Of a stretch of 64,000 bases of DNA, positions 14,597-23,869 are shown piece after piece (the stretch's first letter is position 1; each line of letters opens with the position of its first letter). Both the position numbers and the translations under genes were made by a program. The stretch is from JAFGPF01 sp034430675 (GTDB lineage Bacteria > Chloroflexota > Dehalococcoidia > Dehalococcoidales > RBG-16-60-22). Location: assembly GCA_034430675.1 (NCBI GenBank), contig DAOUEB010000027.1, forward strand, positions 1 to 64,000, in the 5' to 3' direction. The notes below the pieces were generated by a model that worked only from the letters and a program-made list of their open reading frames with translations, searched no databases and was not told where the DNA came from.

Positions 14597-16054
14597 ATGA
14601 AAAGGAAATTGATAGTTGGTCTCATTTTAAGTGTGGTGTTGCTGTCCCTGCTGGGGACGACAGCCTGTGATTCGATAGGAGGTGGTCAGGACACGGTCAG
14701 CCAGCAGCAGGTCGAGGTGGCGCGTGGCGATTTAACGCTAAGCGTTACCGGCAACGGTAAAATAGAGACCTCGCGCGAGGCAAGGCTGACCTTCGGTAGT
14801 GCCGGTAAAGTGGACAGGATACTGGTGGCGGAGGGCGACCGGGTCATGGCCGGTGATGTGCTGGCCAGTCTTGATACCAGCACTCTGGAGCTAGCGGTAA
14901 ACCAGGCACAGATGGTCCTGACGCAGGCAGAGGTTGCTCTGACACAGGCACAGCTCGCGGAGGAGACGGCCGACTACAACCTGGAAAATACGCAGAATTC
15001 GGGAGACTCATTGCAGTTAGCTCTGCTGAATGCGCAGATAGCCCTGGATACAGCACAGGCCAATCTGAACGCTGGCATTACCGCCGTTGATTTTAACTCT
15101 ATACTGGCCGAACTGAACAAGGCGCAAACCTGGTATGATAGTGTCAAGATAATGGCACAGGACGCGAGTAGAACTTCGATTGATTGGGACTTGGCCCTGC
15201 TAAATGCCCAGGAAAACCTTGATATCGCTCAGGCCAACTACGATAACGCCCTGGCGGGATATGACTCCCGGCAGGTCAACCTCAGGAAGAAGCAGGTAGA
15301 GGCGGCGGAGCTATCCGTGGCTCTGGCGCAGAAAAATATAGATGACCTTGATAAAAGTGTAGCGCTCAAGGAGTTGCATCTGGTCTCCACCGAACAGGCC
15401 GTAACGCAGTCCCAGCAGGCGGTGGATTTAGCCCAGCAGTCTCTGGCTGACGCGCAGCGCCAGCTTGACGAGGCTACCATCATTGCTCCATTTGACGGCG
15501 TGGTGGCGATGGTCCTGGCCGAGGAAGGTGATATTATTCCCTCGCCGTCCATGGCTCCCAAGACAATAATTCAAATGATAAACCCTGACTATCTGGAGCT
15601 GGTGATTGAGGTGGATGAGATAGACATACCGCTTGTGGAATTGGGGCAGGAAGCTGCCGTCAGTGTGGATGCCCTGCCTGGTAACGAGTATAAAGGTGTC
15701 GTGACGGCTGTCTACCCCGTGCCTATGGAGGTGGGAGGCGTTGTCCTGTACCAGGTCAAGATAGGCCTCGACACCTCGGAAAACTCAGGAATCAAGGTCG
15801 GTATGAGCGCTTCCGCCGATATCGTGGCGGAAAAGCATGAAAACGTCCTCATGGTGCCGAGTCGGGCCATCACCAGGAATGACCAGGGTCAAACGATTGT
15901 TAAAGTTGTGGTGAATGATCAGGCTCAGGAGAGAGAAGTGGTCGTTGGCCTGGATGACGGACTGCGGGCCGAGATTGTCAGCGGAGTGAACGAGGGTGAG
16001 ACGGTGGTGGTGGAAGTAAAGGTGAAGTCGACGTCGGGGATGAGCTTTTTCTAA
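14597..16054 (+). CDS. HlyD/MacA-type membrane fusion protein (lipoprotein)
   Basis: 485 aa from the ATG at 14597 (GGAGGAAG ribosome site). The upstream in-frame ATG at 14567 is less likely. A signal peptide with a cysteine at about residue 24 (GTTAC) suggests a lipoprotein, although the -3 residue is not the usual Leu. After the N-terminal biotinyl-lipoyl half (residues 45-95) comes a long Ala/Gln-rich coiled-coil (about 95-305), then the second lipoyl half (IIAPFDGVV) and beta-barrel. Such adaptors couple MacB-type permeases to substrate delivery. In a monoderm the coiled coil has no outer-membrane partner, so it may act as a cell-surface component. Confidence 0.88.
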   Translation: MKRKLIVGLILSVVLLSLLGTTACDSIGGGQDTVSQQQVEVARGDLTLSVTGNGKIETSREARLTFGSAGKVDRILVAEGDRVMAGDVLASLDTSTLELAVNQAQMVLTQAEVALTQAQLAEETADYNLENTQNSGDSLQLALLNAQIALDTAQANLNAGITAVDFNSILAELNKAQTWYDSVKIMAQDASRTSIDWDLALLNAQENLDIAQANYDNALAGYDSRQVNLRKKQVEAAELSVALAQKNIDDLDKSVALKELHLVSTEQAVTQSQQAVDLAQQSLADAQRQLDEATIIAPFDGVVAMVLAEEGDIIPSPSMAPKTIIQMINPDYLELVIEVDEIDIPLVELGQEAAVSVDALPGNEYKGVVTAVYPVPMEVGGVVLYQVKIGLDTSENSGIKVGMSASADIVAEKHENVLMVPSRAITRNDQGQTIVKVVVNDQAQEREVVVGLDDGLRAEIVSGVNEGETVVVEVKVKSTSGMSFF

Positions 16055-16078
16055 TCAATATATCAGGAAGTGTTAGCT

Positions 16079-16783
16079 ATGTCGCCGAATAATGGCATGA
16101 TTGAACTGGAGAACATCACCAAGATCTACCGCATGGGTAATGTCGAGGTGCCGGCTCTCAGGGGAGTGACTTTAGGCGTCCAACAGGGCGAGATGCTGGC
16201 GCTTATCGGCGCCTCCGGCTCGGGAAAGTCTACCCTGATGAATATCATAGGGTTTCTGGATAAGCCTACCGAGGGGAAATATATCCTTGAGGGGGTTGAT
16301 ATCAGCCAGCTCAATGATAACAAGCTGGCCGAGATGAGAAATAAGAAGGTAGGGTTTGTCTTTCAGACATACAACCTCCTGCCGAGGACTGCCGCCATAG
16401 CGAATGTAGAGCTGCCGCTCATTTACGGTGGCACCGGACAGAAACGTAAGCGGGCGATGGAAGCGCTGGAACGTGTCGGCCTGAAAGAACGGGCCACTCA
16501 CAAGCCTTCGGAGCTTTCGGGCGGGGAGCAACAGCGTGTGGCCATTGCCCGGGCGCTGGTAAATGGCCCGTCTCTCATCCTGGCGGATGAGCCTACCGGT
16601 AACCTTGATAGCAATGCTACCGCCGAGATTATTTCTATCTTCTGCCGGCTTAATCAGGAAGGCATAACCATTGTCCTGGTGACGCATGAGCCGGATGTCG
16701 CCGCGAAGGCGCAACGCATCGTACGGCTGCTGGATGGAAAGATTGTTGAGGATAAGAAGGTTGACCCGGCAGCCCGTGATTAA
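16079..16783 (+). CDS. MacB/LolD-type ABC transporter ATPase
   Basis: 234 aa from the ATG at 16079, with AGGAAG nine bases upstream; an upstream GTG at 16070 is disfavoured. Walker A is GASGSGKST (44-52), the Q-loop is FVFQTYNLLPR, the signature is LSGGEQQRVAIARAL and Walker B is LILADEPTGNLD. It powers the FtsX-like permease encoded 25 bp downstream, in a three-component MacAB-like exporter for peptides, lipids or drugs. The substrate is not visible from sequence. Confidence 0.93.
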   Translation: MSPNNGMIELENITKIYRMGNVEVPALRGVTLGVQQGEMLALIGASGSGKSTLMNIIGFLDKPTEGKYILEGVDISQLNDNKLAEMRNKKVGFVFQTYNLLPRTAAIANVELPLIYGGTGQKRKRAMEALERVGLKERATHKPSELSGGEQQRVAIARALVNGPSLILADEPTGNLDSNATAEIISIFCRLNQEGITIVLVTHEPDVAAKAQRIVRLLDGKIVEDKKVDPAARD

Positions 16784-16808
16784 TCTGTGCAATCGAGGGA
16801 GATGAACC

Positions 16809-18059
16809 GTGAAGTGGATTGAGTCCTTTATTATAGCTCTGAGGTCGCTGGGGGCCAACAAGCTCCGCTCATCACTGACCATGCTGGGTGTTATCATCGG
16901 CGTTGGCTCCGTTATCACCCTGATGTCGGTGGGCAGGGGAGCGGAGGCATCGATTACCTCTACGCTGGAAGGCATGGGCACCAACCTGATTTACATAACA
17001 TCGCAGACACCCGGCGCGCAGGGGCTGGCTGCTATGGGAATGGCCAGTCAAAGCCTCACCATCAGTGATGCCGAGGCTATTGCCGAACGTGTTCCCTCGG
17101 TAGTGGCCGTAGCCCCGATAACGGAAAACTATGCTGAGGTGGCCGCCGGTGATGTAAGCGTCGCGGCTTTCATTGAGGCAACGACCCCGGAATATGAGTA
17201 TGTATTGAACTTTCCAACGGAATACGGACAGTTTATTACCGCGCGGCACGTGGCCTCCAGGGATATGGTAACGGTGCTGGGGAGCGACATCGCTGAAGAC
17301 TTGTTCGGTGGTGAAGATGCGGTGGGGAAAAAGGTTAAAATCAACGGACGCCGGTTCAATGTTATCGGCGTACTGGAAGCCAAGGGCGGGCAGATGATGG
17401 GTATCAGCATGGACGCCATAATTGTGGTGCCCATAACAACCTACCAGGCAAGGCTTTCCCCGGGGCAAACGGTACGTGGTGAGGATGCCATCCAGCAAAT
17501 TGCCGTCCAGATAGAAAGTACCGAAGTCGCCGATATCGTTTCGGCGGATATTACGGAGTTATTATCGCAGCGTCACCGCATCACCGAGGAAGGTAGGGAA
17601 GACTTCCTCATCATGACGCAGGAGCAGATGATGGGGATGATACAGCAGGTCACCGGACTGCTCACGTTATTACTGGGGGCCATCGCCAGCATTTCCCTGC
17701 TGGTCGGCAGTATCGGCATTATGAATATCATGCTTGTTTCCGTGACCGAGCGCACGCGGGAGATAGGCATCCGCAAGGCGGTGGGCGCCAAGCGACGGGA
17801 TATTCTGCTCCAGTTCCTTCTGGAAGCCGCCATGCTGAGTTTGTCCGGAGGCGTCGTGGGTATCATCGGGGGTTGGGCAGTGTCGTGGCTGATTTCCACC
17901 TTTTCGGCGGCGGCCGGTATCAGTATCAACGCCGTGGTATCTTGGGATATCGTCATTCTGGCCATATCGGTCTCGGTATTCATCGGCCTTGTTTCCGGCA
18001 TATATCCGGCCATGAGGGCGGCCAGGCTGAATCCCATTGACGCCCTGCACTATGAGTAG
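16809..18059 (+). CDS. MacB-type ABC transporter permease
   Basis: 416 aa, GTG start after GAGGGAGATG. One N-terminal transmembrane helix (about 22-42) is followed by an extracytoplasmic MacB-PCD domain, then three C-terminal helices (about 280-305, 330-360, 375-400) with the FtsX-domain signature (ERTREIGIRKAVGAKRRDI). This is the mechanotransmission permease type that works with the preceding ATPase and adaptor. It is the third gene of the efflux operon. Confidence 0.92.
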   Translation: MKWIESFIIALRSLGANKLRSSLTMLGVIIGVGSVITLMSVGRGAEASITSTLEGMGTNLIYITSQTPGAQGLAAMGMASQSLTISDAEAIAERVPSVVAVAPITENYAEVAAGDVSVAAFIEATTPEYEYVLNFPTEYGQFITARHVASRDMVTVLGSDIAEDLFGGEDAVGKKVKINGRRFNVIGVLEAKGGQMMGISMDAIIVVPITTYQARLSPGQTVRGEDAIQQIAVQIESTEVADIVSADITELLSQRHRITEEGREDFLIMTQEQMMGMIQQVTGLLTLLLGAIASISLLVGSIGIMNIMLVSVTERTREIGIRKAVGAKRRDILLQFLLEAAMLSLSGGVVGIIGGWAVSWLISTFSAAAGISINAVVSWDIVILAISVSVFIGLVSGIYPAMRAARLNPIDALHYE

Positions 18060-18071
18060 TACAATGCGGGT

Positions 18072-18560
18072 ATGAACTGGCTGGATATCGTCATTCTAAT
18101 ACTCATCGTAGTTCCGACGCTTATCGGGCTTAAAATCGGCATTATCAAGGCCCTTTTTAGCGTGGCCGGGATGATTGTCGGCGTGGTTCTGGCGGGGCGG
18201 TTCTCGGAGTCGTTAGGTGGGGTGCTGACTTTTATTTCCGACCCTGGCTGGGCTAGAATAGCCGCTTTTGCAATCATTTTGATAGCGGTGATGGTAATAG
18301 CCTCAGTCCTGGCTGCTGTGATAAAGTGGGTTATTTCGGCAGTGTTGCTGGGCTGGGTAAACCGGCTGGGCGGCGCTGTCTTCGGTTTTGTGCTGGGCGC
18401 CGTCTTCTGCGGGGCGCTGCTGTCCATGTGGGTGAACTTCCTGGGTATCGGCGACACCGTGTCCGATTCCGCCCTGGCGAAATTCTTGCTGGACAGCTTT
18501 CCTTTTGTGCTGGCATTATTGCCCGCCGAGTTCGATTCGGTACGCTCTTTCTTCCAGTAA
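18072..18560 (+). CDS. CvpA-family membrane protein
   Basis: 162 aa with four predicted transmembrane segments (about 5-25, 29-48, 66-92, 103-125). The N-terminus MNWLDIVILILIVVPTLIGLKIG matches the CvpA (colicin V production) family. Members are widespread and their molecular role is unsettled, with links to envelope integrity. It follows the MacB permease by 12 bp and is probably co-transcribed. Confidence 0.85.
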   Translation: MNWLDIVILILIVVPTLIGLKIGIIKALFSVAGMIVGVVLAGRFSESLGGVLTFISDPGWARIAAFAIILIAVMVIASVLAAVIKWVISAVLLGWVNRLGGAVFGFVLGAVFCGALLSMWVNFLGIGDTVSDSALAKFLLDSFPFVLALLPAEFDSVRSFFQ

Positions 18561-18761
18561 AGAGAGCCTGATAACCCGCCGCTGCATCTTCTTATCTTTC
18601 CACACTTGACGTGGAAAAAAGACAATCAGACCTCACCTTGTTATTGCCAAGCAGGTCAGCCGAGTTATCGATCTGGTAGCGGCGGGCAAACGCCGCTCAA
18701 GCTATAGAAAGTGCTGAAATCCAGTCCGTATGGGGCTTACGTTATCTATCCGGATGCCGCT

Positions 18762-18968
18762 CTATTTCCTGGGGTGGTCCGGGTCAGGCACGCAGGCATC
18801 AACCGGGCAGATTTCCGCGCATTTAGACGAATCATAATGTCCTACGCACTCAACACACTTATCAGGGTCGATTACATAGGCTGTGTCTCCCTCGCTGATG
18901 GCTTGTACCGGGCACTCCGGCTCACAGGCCCCACAGCTAATGCACTCGTCTGTAATCTTGTAAGCCAT
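18762..18968 (-). CDS. 2[4Fe-4S] ferredoxin
   Basis: 68 aa. The first cluster motif is C9-x2-C12-x2-C15-x3-C19-P. The second is C38-x2-C41-x8-C50-x3-C54-P. The eight-residue spacer inside the second motif, compared with x2 in clostridial ferredoxins, is the Allochromatium-type arrangement that carries a low-potential cluster. It is a small cytoplasmic electron carrier. A GGAGG site precedes the ATG. It lies downstream of, and codirectional with, coaD and rsmD. Confidence 0.95.
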   Translation of the reverse strand: MAYKITDECISCGACEPECPVQAISEGDTAYVIDPDKCVECVGHYDSSKCAEICPVDACVPDPDHPRK

Positions 18969-19034
18969 TCAATTTACCTCCTGAATCTTTCCCTGAAAGA
19001 TTCTACATGATTTATAGTATATTATGGACAGGGT

Positions 19035-19520
19035 CTATTTTTTACCAACCCCTTTATTTCTAAGAGCTTCAGCCACATGTTTGGGAACGAGGCTGTTGAT
19101 ATCGCCTCCCAGGCTGGCGACCTCTTTCATCAGGCTGGAACTGAGGAACTGGTACTCCTGGCTGGCCATGAAGCAGACAAGCTCCAGCTCCGGGTAGAGC
19201 TTCCGGTTTAACATGGCCATTTCAAATTCCCTCTCGTAATCGGCGCTCATTCTCAGTCCGCGTACCAGGACATGGGCATTGACCTGCTTGGCGAAGTCCA
19301 CGGTTATGTTATCGTATGGCATTACCTTGATATTGGGGAAATGGGCTACAGCGCGCGTGGCCAGGTCTACCCGCTCCTCCAGGGTGAAGGTAAGGCGTTT
19401 ATCCGGCGTGGCAAAGATGCCGATAATTATTTTATCAAAAAGCCTGGAAGCTCTGCTAGCAATATCGATATGCCCGTTGGTTATGGGGTCAAAGCTACCC
19501 GGATAGAGAGCTATAATCAA
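19035..19520 (-). CDS. coaD: Phosphopantetheine adenylyltransferase
   Basis: 161 aa, normal length. It transfers AMP from ATP to 4'-phosphopantetheine, the penultimate step of coenzyme A synthesis. The N-terminal nucleotidyltransferase motif YPGSFDPITNGH (residues 5-16) includes the T/HxGH box. FLSSSLMKEVASLGG near residue 130 matches the ISSTxxR region. Its start overlaps the rsmD stop by four bases; rsmD-coaD pairs are common in bacteria. Confidence 0.97.
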   Translation of the reverse strand: MIIALYPGSFDPITNGHIDIASRASRLFDKIIIGIFATPDKRLTFTLEERVDLATRAVAHFPNIKVMPYDNITVDFAKQVNAHVLVRGLRMSADYEREFEMAMLNRKLYPELELVCFMASQEYQFLSSSLMKEVASLGGDINSLVPKHVAEALRNKGVGKK

Positions 19521-20071
19521 GGCTTGACCTCCTTCTGGTATATTGAAATACAGCTGTCACCGTGGCGGTGCTCTTTAACAAGGTTTATGGTGGCATAGCT
19601 CGGACTAAGGGGTAAGTGTGGGGAGTGGGTCACGACTACCGTCGTCTCTGTGCCGACCAGTCTGGAGGTTGCCAGTTGCGTGATGAAATTACCTATAGAC
19701 GTATTAGAATAGGGTGGGTCCATCAATATAATGTTGTACTCCTTCTCAATAAAGGAAAGTGCCTTGACGACGTCGCAGCAGTAGATACGGGCCTGCGCTG
19801 ACAGTTTCGTCTTCTCTAGATTTTCCCTAATTATACCACAACACCTTGGTTCGCTTTCAACAAAGTCCACCCAGCCGGCGCCACGACTGAGAGCTTCAAT
19901 GCCCAGGGCACCGCTACCGGAAAATAAATCAAGCACCTGTGACCAGCCGCTGGCAACATTTTCCAGGATGGAAAAGATGGCGCCCCGTACCAGGTCTGTT
20001 GCCGGACGGGTTGTCGTTCCTCTCGGGAATTTCAGTCGATGTCCTTTTGCCTTGCCTGTAATAACTCGCAT
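19517..20071 (-). CDS. rsmD: 16S rRNA (guanine966-N2)-methyltransferase RsmD
   Basis: 184 aa. It methylates G966 of 16S rRNA using SAM. It starts with the family's RVITGKAKGHRLKFP, has SAM motif I LDLFSGSGALGIEALSRGA (around 45-62) and catalytic motif IV DPPY near residue 117. It is translationally coupled to coaD. The 255 bp upstream, up to ftsZ, contain the ftsZ terminator and presumably the rsmD promoter. Confidence 0.95.
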   Translation of the reverse strand: MRVITGKAKGHRLKFPRGTTTRPATDLVRGAIFSILENVASGWSQVLDLFSGSGALGIEALSRGAGWVDFVESEPRCCGIIRENLEKTKLSAQARIYCCDVVKALSFIEKEYNIILMDPPYSNTSIGNFITQLATSRLVGTETTVVVTHSPHLPLSPSYATINLVKEHRHGDSCISIYQKEVKP

Positions 20072-20183
20072 GTCCGGTGGGATGCATCTTTAATATCGAA
20101 GCCCGTCTTAAACAATGAAACCGCTAAATAATAGGATAACCAGATAACATGAGATTTGTCAACAGAACCCTTAAAATAGGAAA

Positions 20184-20208
20184 GCTGCGGGCGGTTACCG
20201 CCCGCAGC
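20184..20208 (-). terminator. Strong hairpin downstream of ftsZ
   Basis: A perfect 11-bp GC-rich stem GCTGCGGGCGG/CCGCCCGCAGC with a TTA loop. Read leftward it is followed by TTTCCTATTTT. It sits 118 bp past the ftsZ stop and is the likely end of the mraZ-rsmH-ftsA-ftsZ transcript. Confidence 0.7.
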
Positions 20209-20325
20209 CATTCTGGTATCTCAGGAGATTGATACTACTTATACTTTATCATATCGAGCATCGTATGCTCATGCCTGTCCCCACTACCCATGATTACTTA
20301 CCGTCAACTGCATTCAGGGGAATAA

Positions 20326-21456
20326 TTACTGGAAGTGATGCTGTTTTACCGGTTCCGCCGGTACTTCGATCGGGGTAATCGTATGGCGCCGGTGATTAAA
20401 CAACGGGCGGCGCAGGAAGGAAGGCATATCCAGTTCGTCTTCGGTCTTCATGTTTTTGAGCAGCTTGGTGAGCTCGTCTTCCTCTCCGTCTTTACCCATA
20501 CCCAGCTTGGCCTGGAATCCGGTGGTAATCAGGGTAATCCTTACTTCATTTTCCATAGACGGGTCATTGGCGACACCGAAAATGATGTTGGCATCGGGGT
20601 CTACGGCGCCTTTGATGACATCGGCAGCCTGGTTAACTTCGAACAGGGAGAGGTTGTTACCGCCGACGACGTTGAACAGGACGGCCTTGGAGCCCTCGAT
20701 GGAAACATCCAGCAGCGGGCTGGCCAGCGCTTCTTTGGCAGCATCGGTAGCCCGGTTCTGCCCGGAACCCGTACCGATAGACATCCAGGCCGGGCCGGCG
20801 TCTTTCATGATTGCCTTGACATCGGCAAAATCGAGGTTAATCATGCCGGGAGTAGTGATAACCTCGGCGATTGCCTGAACGCCGTGCCTCAGCACGTCAT
20901 CGGCCAGTTTGAAGGCGCTGTCCACTCCGGTCTTATGGTCGCAGAGCGTCAGCAGGCGGTCGTTAGGGATGATAATCAGGGTGTCAACCTTATCTAACAA
21001 GTGGTTGACACCGTCTTCTGCCGTCTCCGTGCGGTGAGCACCTTCAAAGGTAAACGGTTTGGTGACCACGGCTATGGTGAGGGCACCGCTATGCTTGGAT
21101 ATTTCCGAAATGATAGGGGCTGCTCCGGTGCCGGTGCCGCCGCCCATGCCGGCGGTGATAAATACCATGTCTGCCCCGGAAACGAGCTCCTTCAAATCGT
21201 CGCGGTTTTCCTCGGCCGCTTTCGCCCCTATGTTGTGGTCACCGCCCGCGCCCAGACCCTTGGTGAGTTTGGCCCCAAGCTGCACGCATATCGGTGCCTC
21301 GCAGACAGCCAGTGCCTGAGCATCGGTATTCATGGCGATGAATTCCACACCCTGAATATCCTCTCTGACCATACGGGTTACGGCGTTGCTGCCGCCACCA
21401 CCCAGACCAATAACCTTAATCTTAGCCGGATTCGCAACAAAACTTGTTCTTGCCAT
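20326..21456 (-). CDS. ftsZ: Cell division protein FtsZ
   Basis: 376 aa. It is a tubulin-like GTPase that forms the division ring. Visible motifs are GGGGSNAV (residues 19-26), the GTP-binding signature GGGTGTGAAP (around 105-114) and the T7 loop NLDFADVK (around 207-214). The C-terminal tail has DMPSFLRR, and the end is a short PAEPVKQHHFQ rather than the usual conserved FtsA-binding peptide. It is the last gene of the minimal dcw cluster, 54 bp after ftsA. Confidence 0.98.
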   Translation of the reverse strand: MARTSFVANPAKIKVIGLGGGGSNAVTRMVREDIQGVEFIAMNTDAQALAVCEAPICVQLGAKLTKGLGAGGDHNIGAKAAEENRDDLKELVSGADMVFITAGMGGGTGTGAAPIISEISKHSGALTIAVVTKPFTFEGAHRTETAEDGVNHLLDKVDTLIIIPNDRLLTLCDHKTGVDSAFKLADDVLRHGVQAIAEVITTPGMINLDFADVKAIMKDAGPAWMSIGTGSGQNRATDAAKEALASPLLDVSIEGSKAVLFNVVGGNNLSLFEVNQAADVIKGAVDPDANIIFGVANDPSMENEVRITLITTGFQAKLGMGKDGEEDELTKLLKNMKTEDELDMPSFLRRPLFNHRRHTITPIEVPAEPVKQHHFQ

Positions 21457-21510
21457 CTCCTCCTCCTTTCACTGGTGCTATAATTAATTTCTTGTTTTTA
21501 TTTCGTATTA

Positions 21511-22728
21511 TTAACGGAATAGTTTTCTAAGCTGGGACGCCAGACGGTTCAGAGCACCGCCGAACATTCCTGACCTCCAGTGTTTTTTACCTTCATGCTT
21601 GGCCCCCCAGAGCAGGAGACCAACGCTGGTAGAATATGCCGGGTCTCGAAGCACGTCAGCGATGCCATAGACATCAGTGGGAGCTCCTACCCTTACCGGG
21701 AGCCTGAGGATATCACGTCCCATGGCAGCTATGCCGGAAAGGTTGGAACTGCCGCCCGTGAGCACCAGTCCGGCTGGTACCAGTGCTTCATAGTCCGAGT
21801 TCGGCATTTCCAGGAGGATAAGCTTTAAAACTTCCTCGACTCTGGCCCTGATGATGTCACATAAATCCTGGTAGGAGACGCCGTGTCCGTCCTTGGATAT
21901 GGCCGGCGCGGTATCCGTCTGGCCTTCGTAAACGGGCATGACACTGCCGTATTTCTTTTTCATCTCCTCGGCGATTTCAAACGGCAGTCCCAGGCCGATG
22001 GCAACATCACGGGTAAGCTGATAACCGGCTACCGGCAGGATGGAAGTATGCCAGATGCTGCCCTCTCTGAAGACAGCCACGTCCGTGGTTCCGCCGCCGA
22101 TATCGGCCATTATCACGCCTACCTGTTTCTCGTCTTCGGTGAGAATTGCCTCGCTGCTGGCCAGAGGTTCGAGGACGAGGTCCTCGATGTCTATCCCGAT
22201 GCTGCGGATGCATTTTACGAGATTCTGAACGGAAGTAATAGCAGCTGTGATGATGTGTGTTTCCACGTCGAGACGGAATCCATGCATGCCTATAGGATTC
22301 TTGACACCGGGCTGGCCATCGACAGCATAGCTGCGGGGGATGACATGAAGCAGCCTTCTGTCGCCGGCAGTTTTTACACTCTGAGCAGTGGCCAGGACGC
22401 GTTTCAGGTCATCAGGACGCACGACGCGGTCGTTACGTGTGATGGCAACTACGCCGCGGTTATTCATCGAGGCAACATGACGGCCGGTAACGCCGACATA
22501 GGCCGATTCCAGTTTGTAGTCGCTGGCCTGTTCCGCCTTTCTTACTGAATCACGAATTGACTCTCTGGCTTCATTGATATTGACCACCAGACCTTTATGC
22601 AGTCCTTTGGATGGGGCGATACCGACACCCACAACCCGGGGGTTGCCGCCGTCACTGACATCCGCCAGTATCGTGCATATCTTGGTGGTACCAACATCAA
22701 TAGAAGCTACAACATTTCGTCTTTTCAT
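21511..22728 (-). CDS. ftsA: Cell division protein FtsA
   Basis: 405 aa. It is an actin-like ATPase that tethers FtsZ to the membrane. Phosphate-1 is SIDVGTTKI (about 9-17), phosphate-2 is MADIGGGTTDVAVF (about 205-218) and the adenosine motif is LTGGSSNLSG (about 335-344). The last residues (GGALNRLASQLRKLFR) form an amphipathic helix, the membrane-targeting sequence. An AAGGAGG site precedes the ATG. A weak hairpin (AACTGG...CCAGTT) lies in the 88-bp gap after rsmH. Confidence 0.97.
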   Translation of the reverse strand: MKRRNVVASIDVGTTKICTILADVSDGGNPRVVGVGIAPSKGLHKGLVVNINEARESIRDSVRKAEQASDYKLESAYVGVTGRHVASMNNRGVVAITRNDRVVRPDDLKRVLATAQSVKTAGDRRLLHVIPRSYAVDGQPGVKNPIGMHGFRLDVETHIITAAITSVQNLVKCIRSIGIDIEDLVLEPLASSEAILTEDEKQVGVIMADIGGGTTDVAVFREGSIWHTSILPVAGYQLTRDVAIGLGLPFEIAEEMKKKYGSVMPVYEGQTDTAPAISKDGHGVSYQDLCDIIRARVEEVLKLILLEMPNSDYEALVPAGLVLTGGSSNLSGIAAMGRDILRLPVRVGAPTDVYGIADVLRDPAYSTSVGLLLWGAKHEGKKHWRSGMFGGALNRLASQLRKLFR

Positions 22729-22816
22729 CTGCCCTCCTTAGTAACTGGATTTAGATTCCCTTTTCGGTACCCAGTTATTACATATAGATAACCTCCTTAT
22801 CTGACTCTGCCGTATA

Positions 22817-23869
22817 CTAGGCCGCTAAAAAGGCCATTCTGATTTTTTGTAATAAGGCCGGCCTTCGCCAGCCTCTGGACTTGGCGATGGTTATGAAGGC
22901 ATGGTCCTCGGGGGTTGCATAGCAATCACCCTGGATAATAATGCGCTCGGCCGCTCTCAATTTGGCGCTGCGGCTGCGCGGGTTAAGTTGAATCTCCGTG
23001 GTGGTAGGGGTAATAACTTTCTTATTGATTAGTCTTAAGCGCGGCGTGTGGCCGCAGATGCAGGTAGGGGTTCCCGGAGGGCAGATGCAGCTTCTGGCTT
23101 CTCTTTGCATAAACTGCTTGACAATGCGGTCTTCTAATGAATGATAGGTAATAACAACCAGCCTGCCCTCGTAGCCGAGCAGGTCAACCGCCTGTCTCAG
23201 GGCTGCTTCCAGGTGCTCAAGTTCATGGTTGACGGCGATGCGTAGTGCCTGGAAGGTCTTGGTGGCCGGATGCAGCTTACCTCTCCGGCCGACAGCCTTC
23301 TCTATCAGCTGGGCCAGCTGGCGTGTAGTCTCTATCGGGCGTTCCTTTACGATGTGCTGGGCGATGCGGCGGCTGTGGCCTTCCTCACCATAGGTTTTAA
23401 TAAGGTGGGCCAGCCTCGCCTCCGAGGTGGTATTAACGATATCGGCGGCGGTAATCTTCTGGGAGGGGTTAAAACGCATATCCAGCGGGGCATCATGCTG
23501 AAAGCTGAAACCGCGACCGTTACCGTTGAGTTGCATTGAGGAGAGGCCCAGGTCGAAAAGGATACCGTGTACCGGGAAAAAATCGTATTTAATGCAGATA
23601 GACTGCAAATTAACGAAGTTATCATTTACCAGTAGGGTGGAGTCTTTATAATGCTGGAGTCTCTCCTTGGCGATTTCCATGGCGTAAGGGTCAGCGTCAA
23701 TGCCCAGCAGTTGTCCGCCGGGTGAGCTGTGGTCCAGAATGGCGGTGGCATGTCCCGCGTTGCCCAGCGTGCAGTCGATATAGCGGCCACCCGGCTGGAC
23801 GGCCAGTGCCCTGAGCGCCTCTGAGAGTAGAACTGGAGTGTGGCTGGAAGCTGACCAGTGTTTTATCAT
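22817..23869 (-). CDS. rsmH: 16S rRNA (cytosine1402-N4)-methyltransferase RsmH
   Basis: 350 aa. It makes m4C1402 in 16S rRNA. The N-terminus HTPVLLSEAL, SAM motif DCTLGNAGHATAIL (residues 33-46) and GRLVVITYHSLEDRIVK (near 260) are family hallmarks. The C-terminus extends about 35 residues beyond the conserved PRSRSAKLRAAER. It overlaps the mraZ stop by one base. It is kept in the dcw operon although no cell-wall genes follow it. Confidence 0.97.
   Translation of the reverse strand: MIKHWSASSHTPVLLSEALRALAVQPGGRYIDCTLGNAGHATAILDHSSPGGQLLGIDADPYAMEIAKERLQHYKDSTLLVNDNFVNLQSICIKYDFFPVHGILFDLGLSSMQLNGNGRGFSFQHDAPLDMRFNPSQKITAADIVNTTSEARLAHLIKTYGEEGHSRRIAQHIVKERPIETTRQLAQLIEKAVGRRGKLHPATKTFQALRIAVNHELEHLEAALRQAVDLLGYEGRLVVITYHSLEDRIVKQFMQREARSCICPPGTPTCICGHTPRLRLINKKVITPTTTEIQLNPRSRSAKLRAAERIIIQGDCYATPEDHAFITIAKSRGWRRPALLQKIRMAFLAA

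Noticed and set aside
18561..18761. Terminator in the cvpA-ferredoxin convergent gap
   Set aside because: TTTCCAC/GTGGAAA at 18597-18617 forms a short stem but no U-run follows on either strand.
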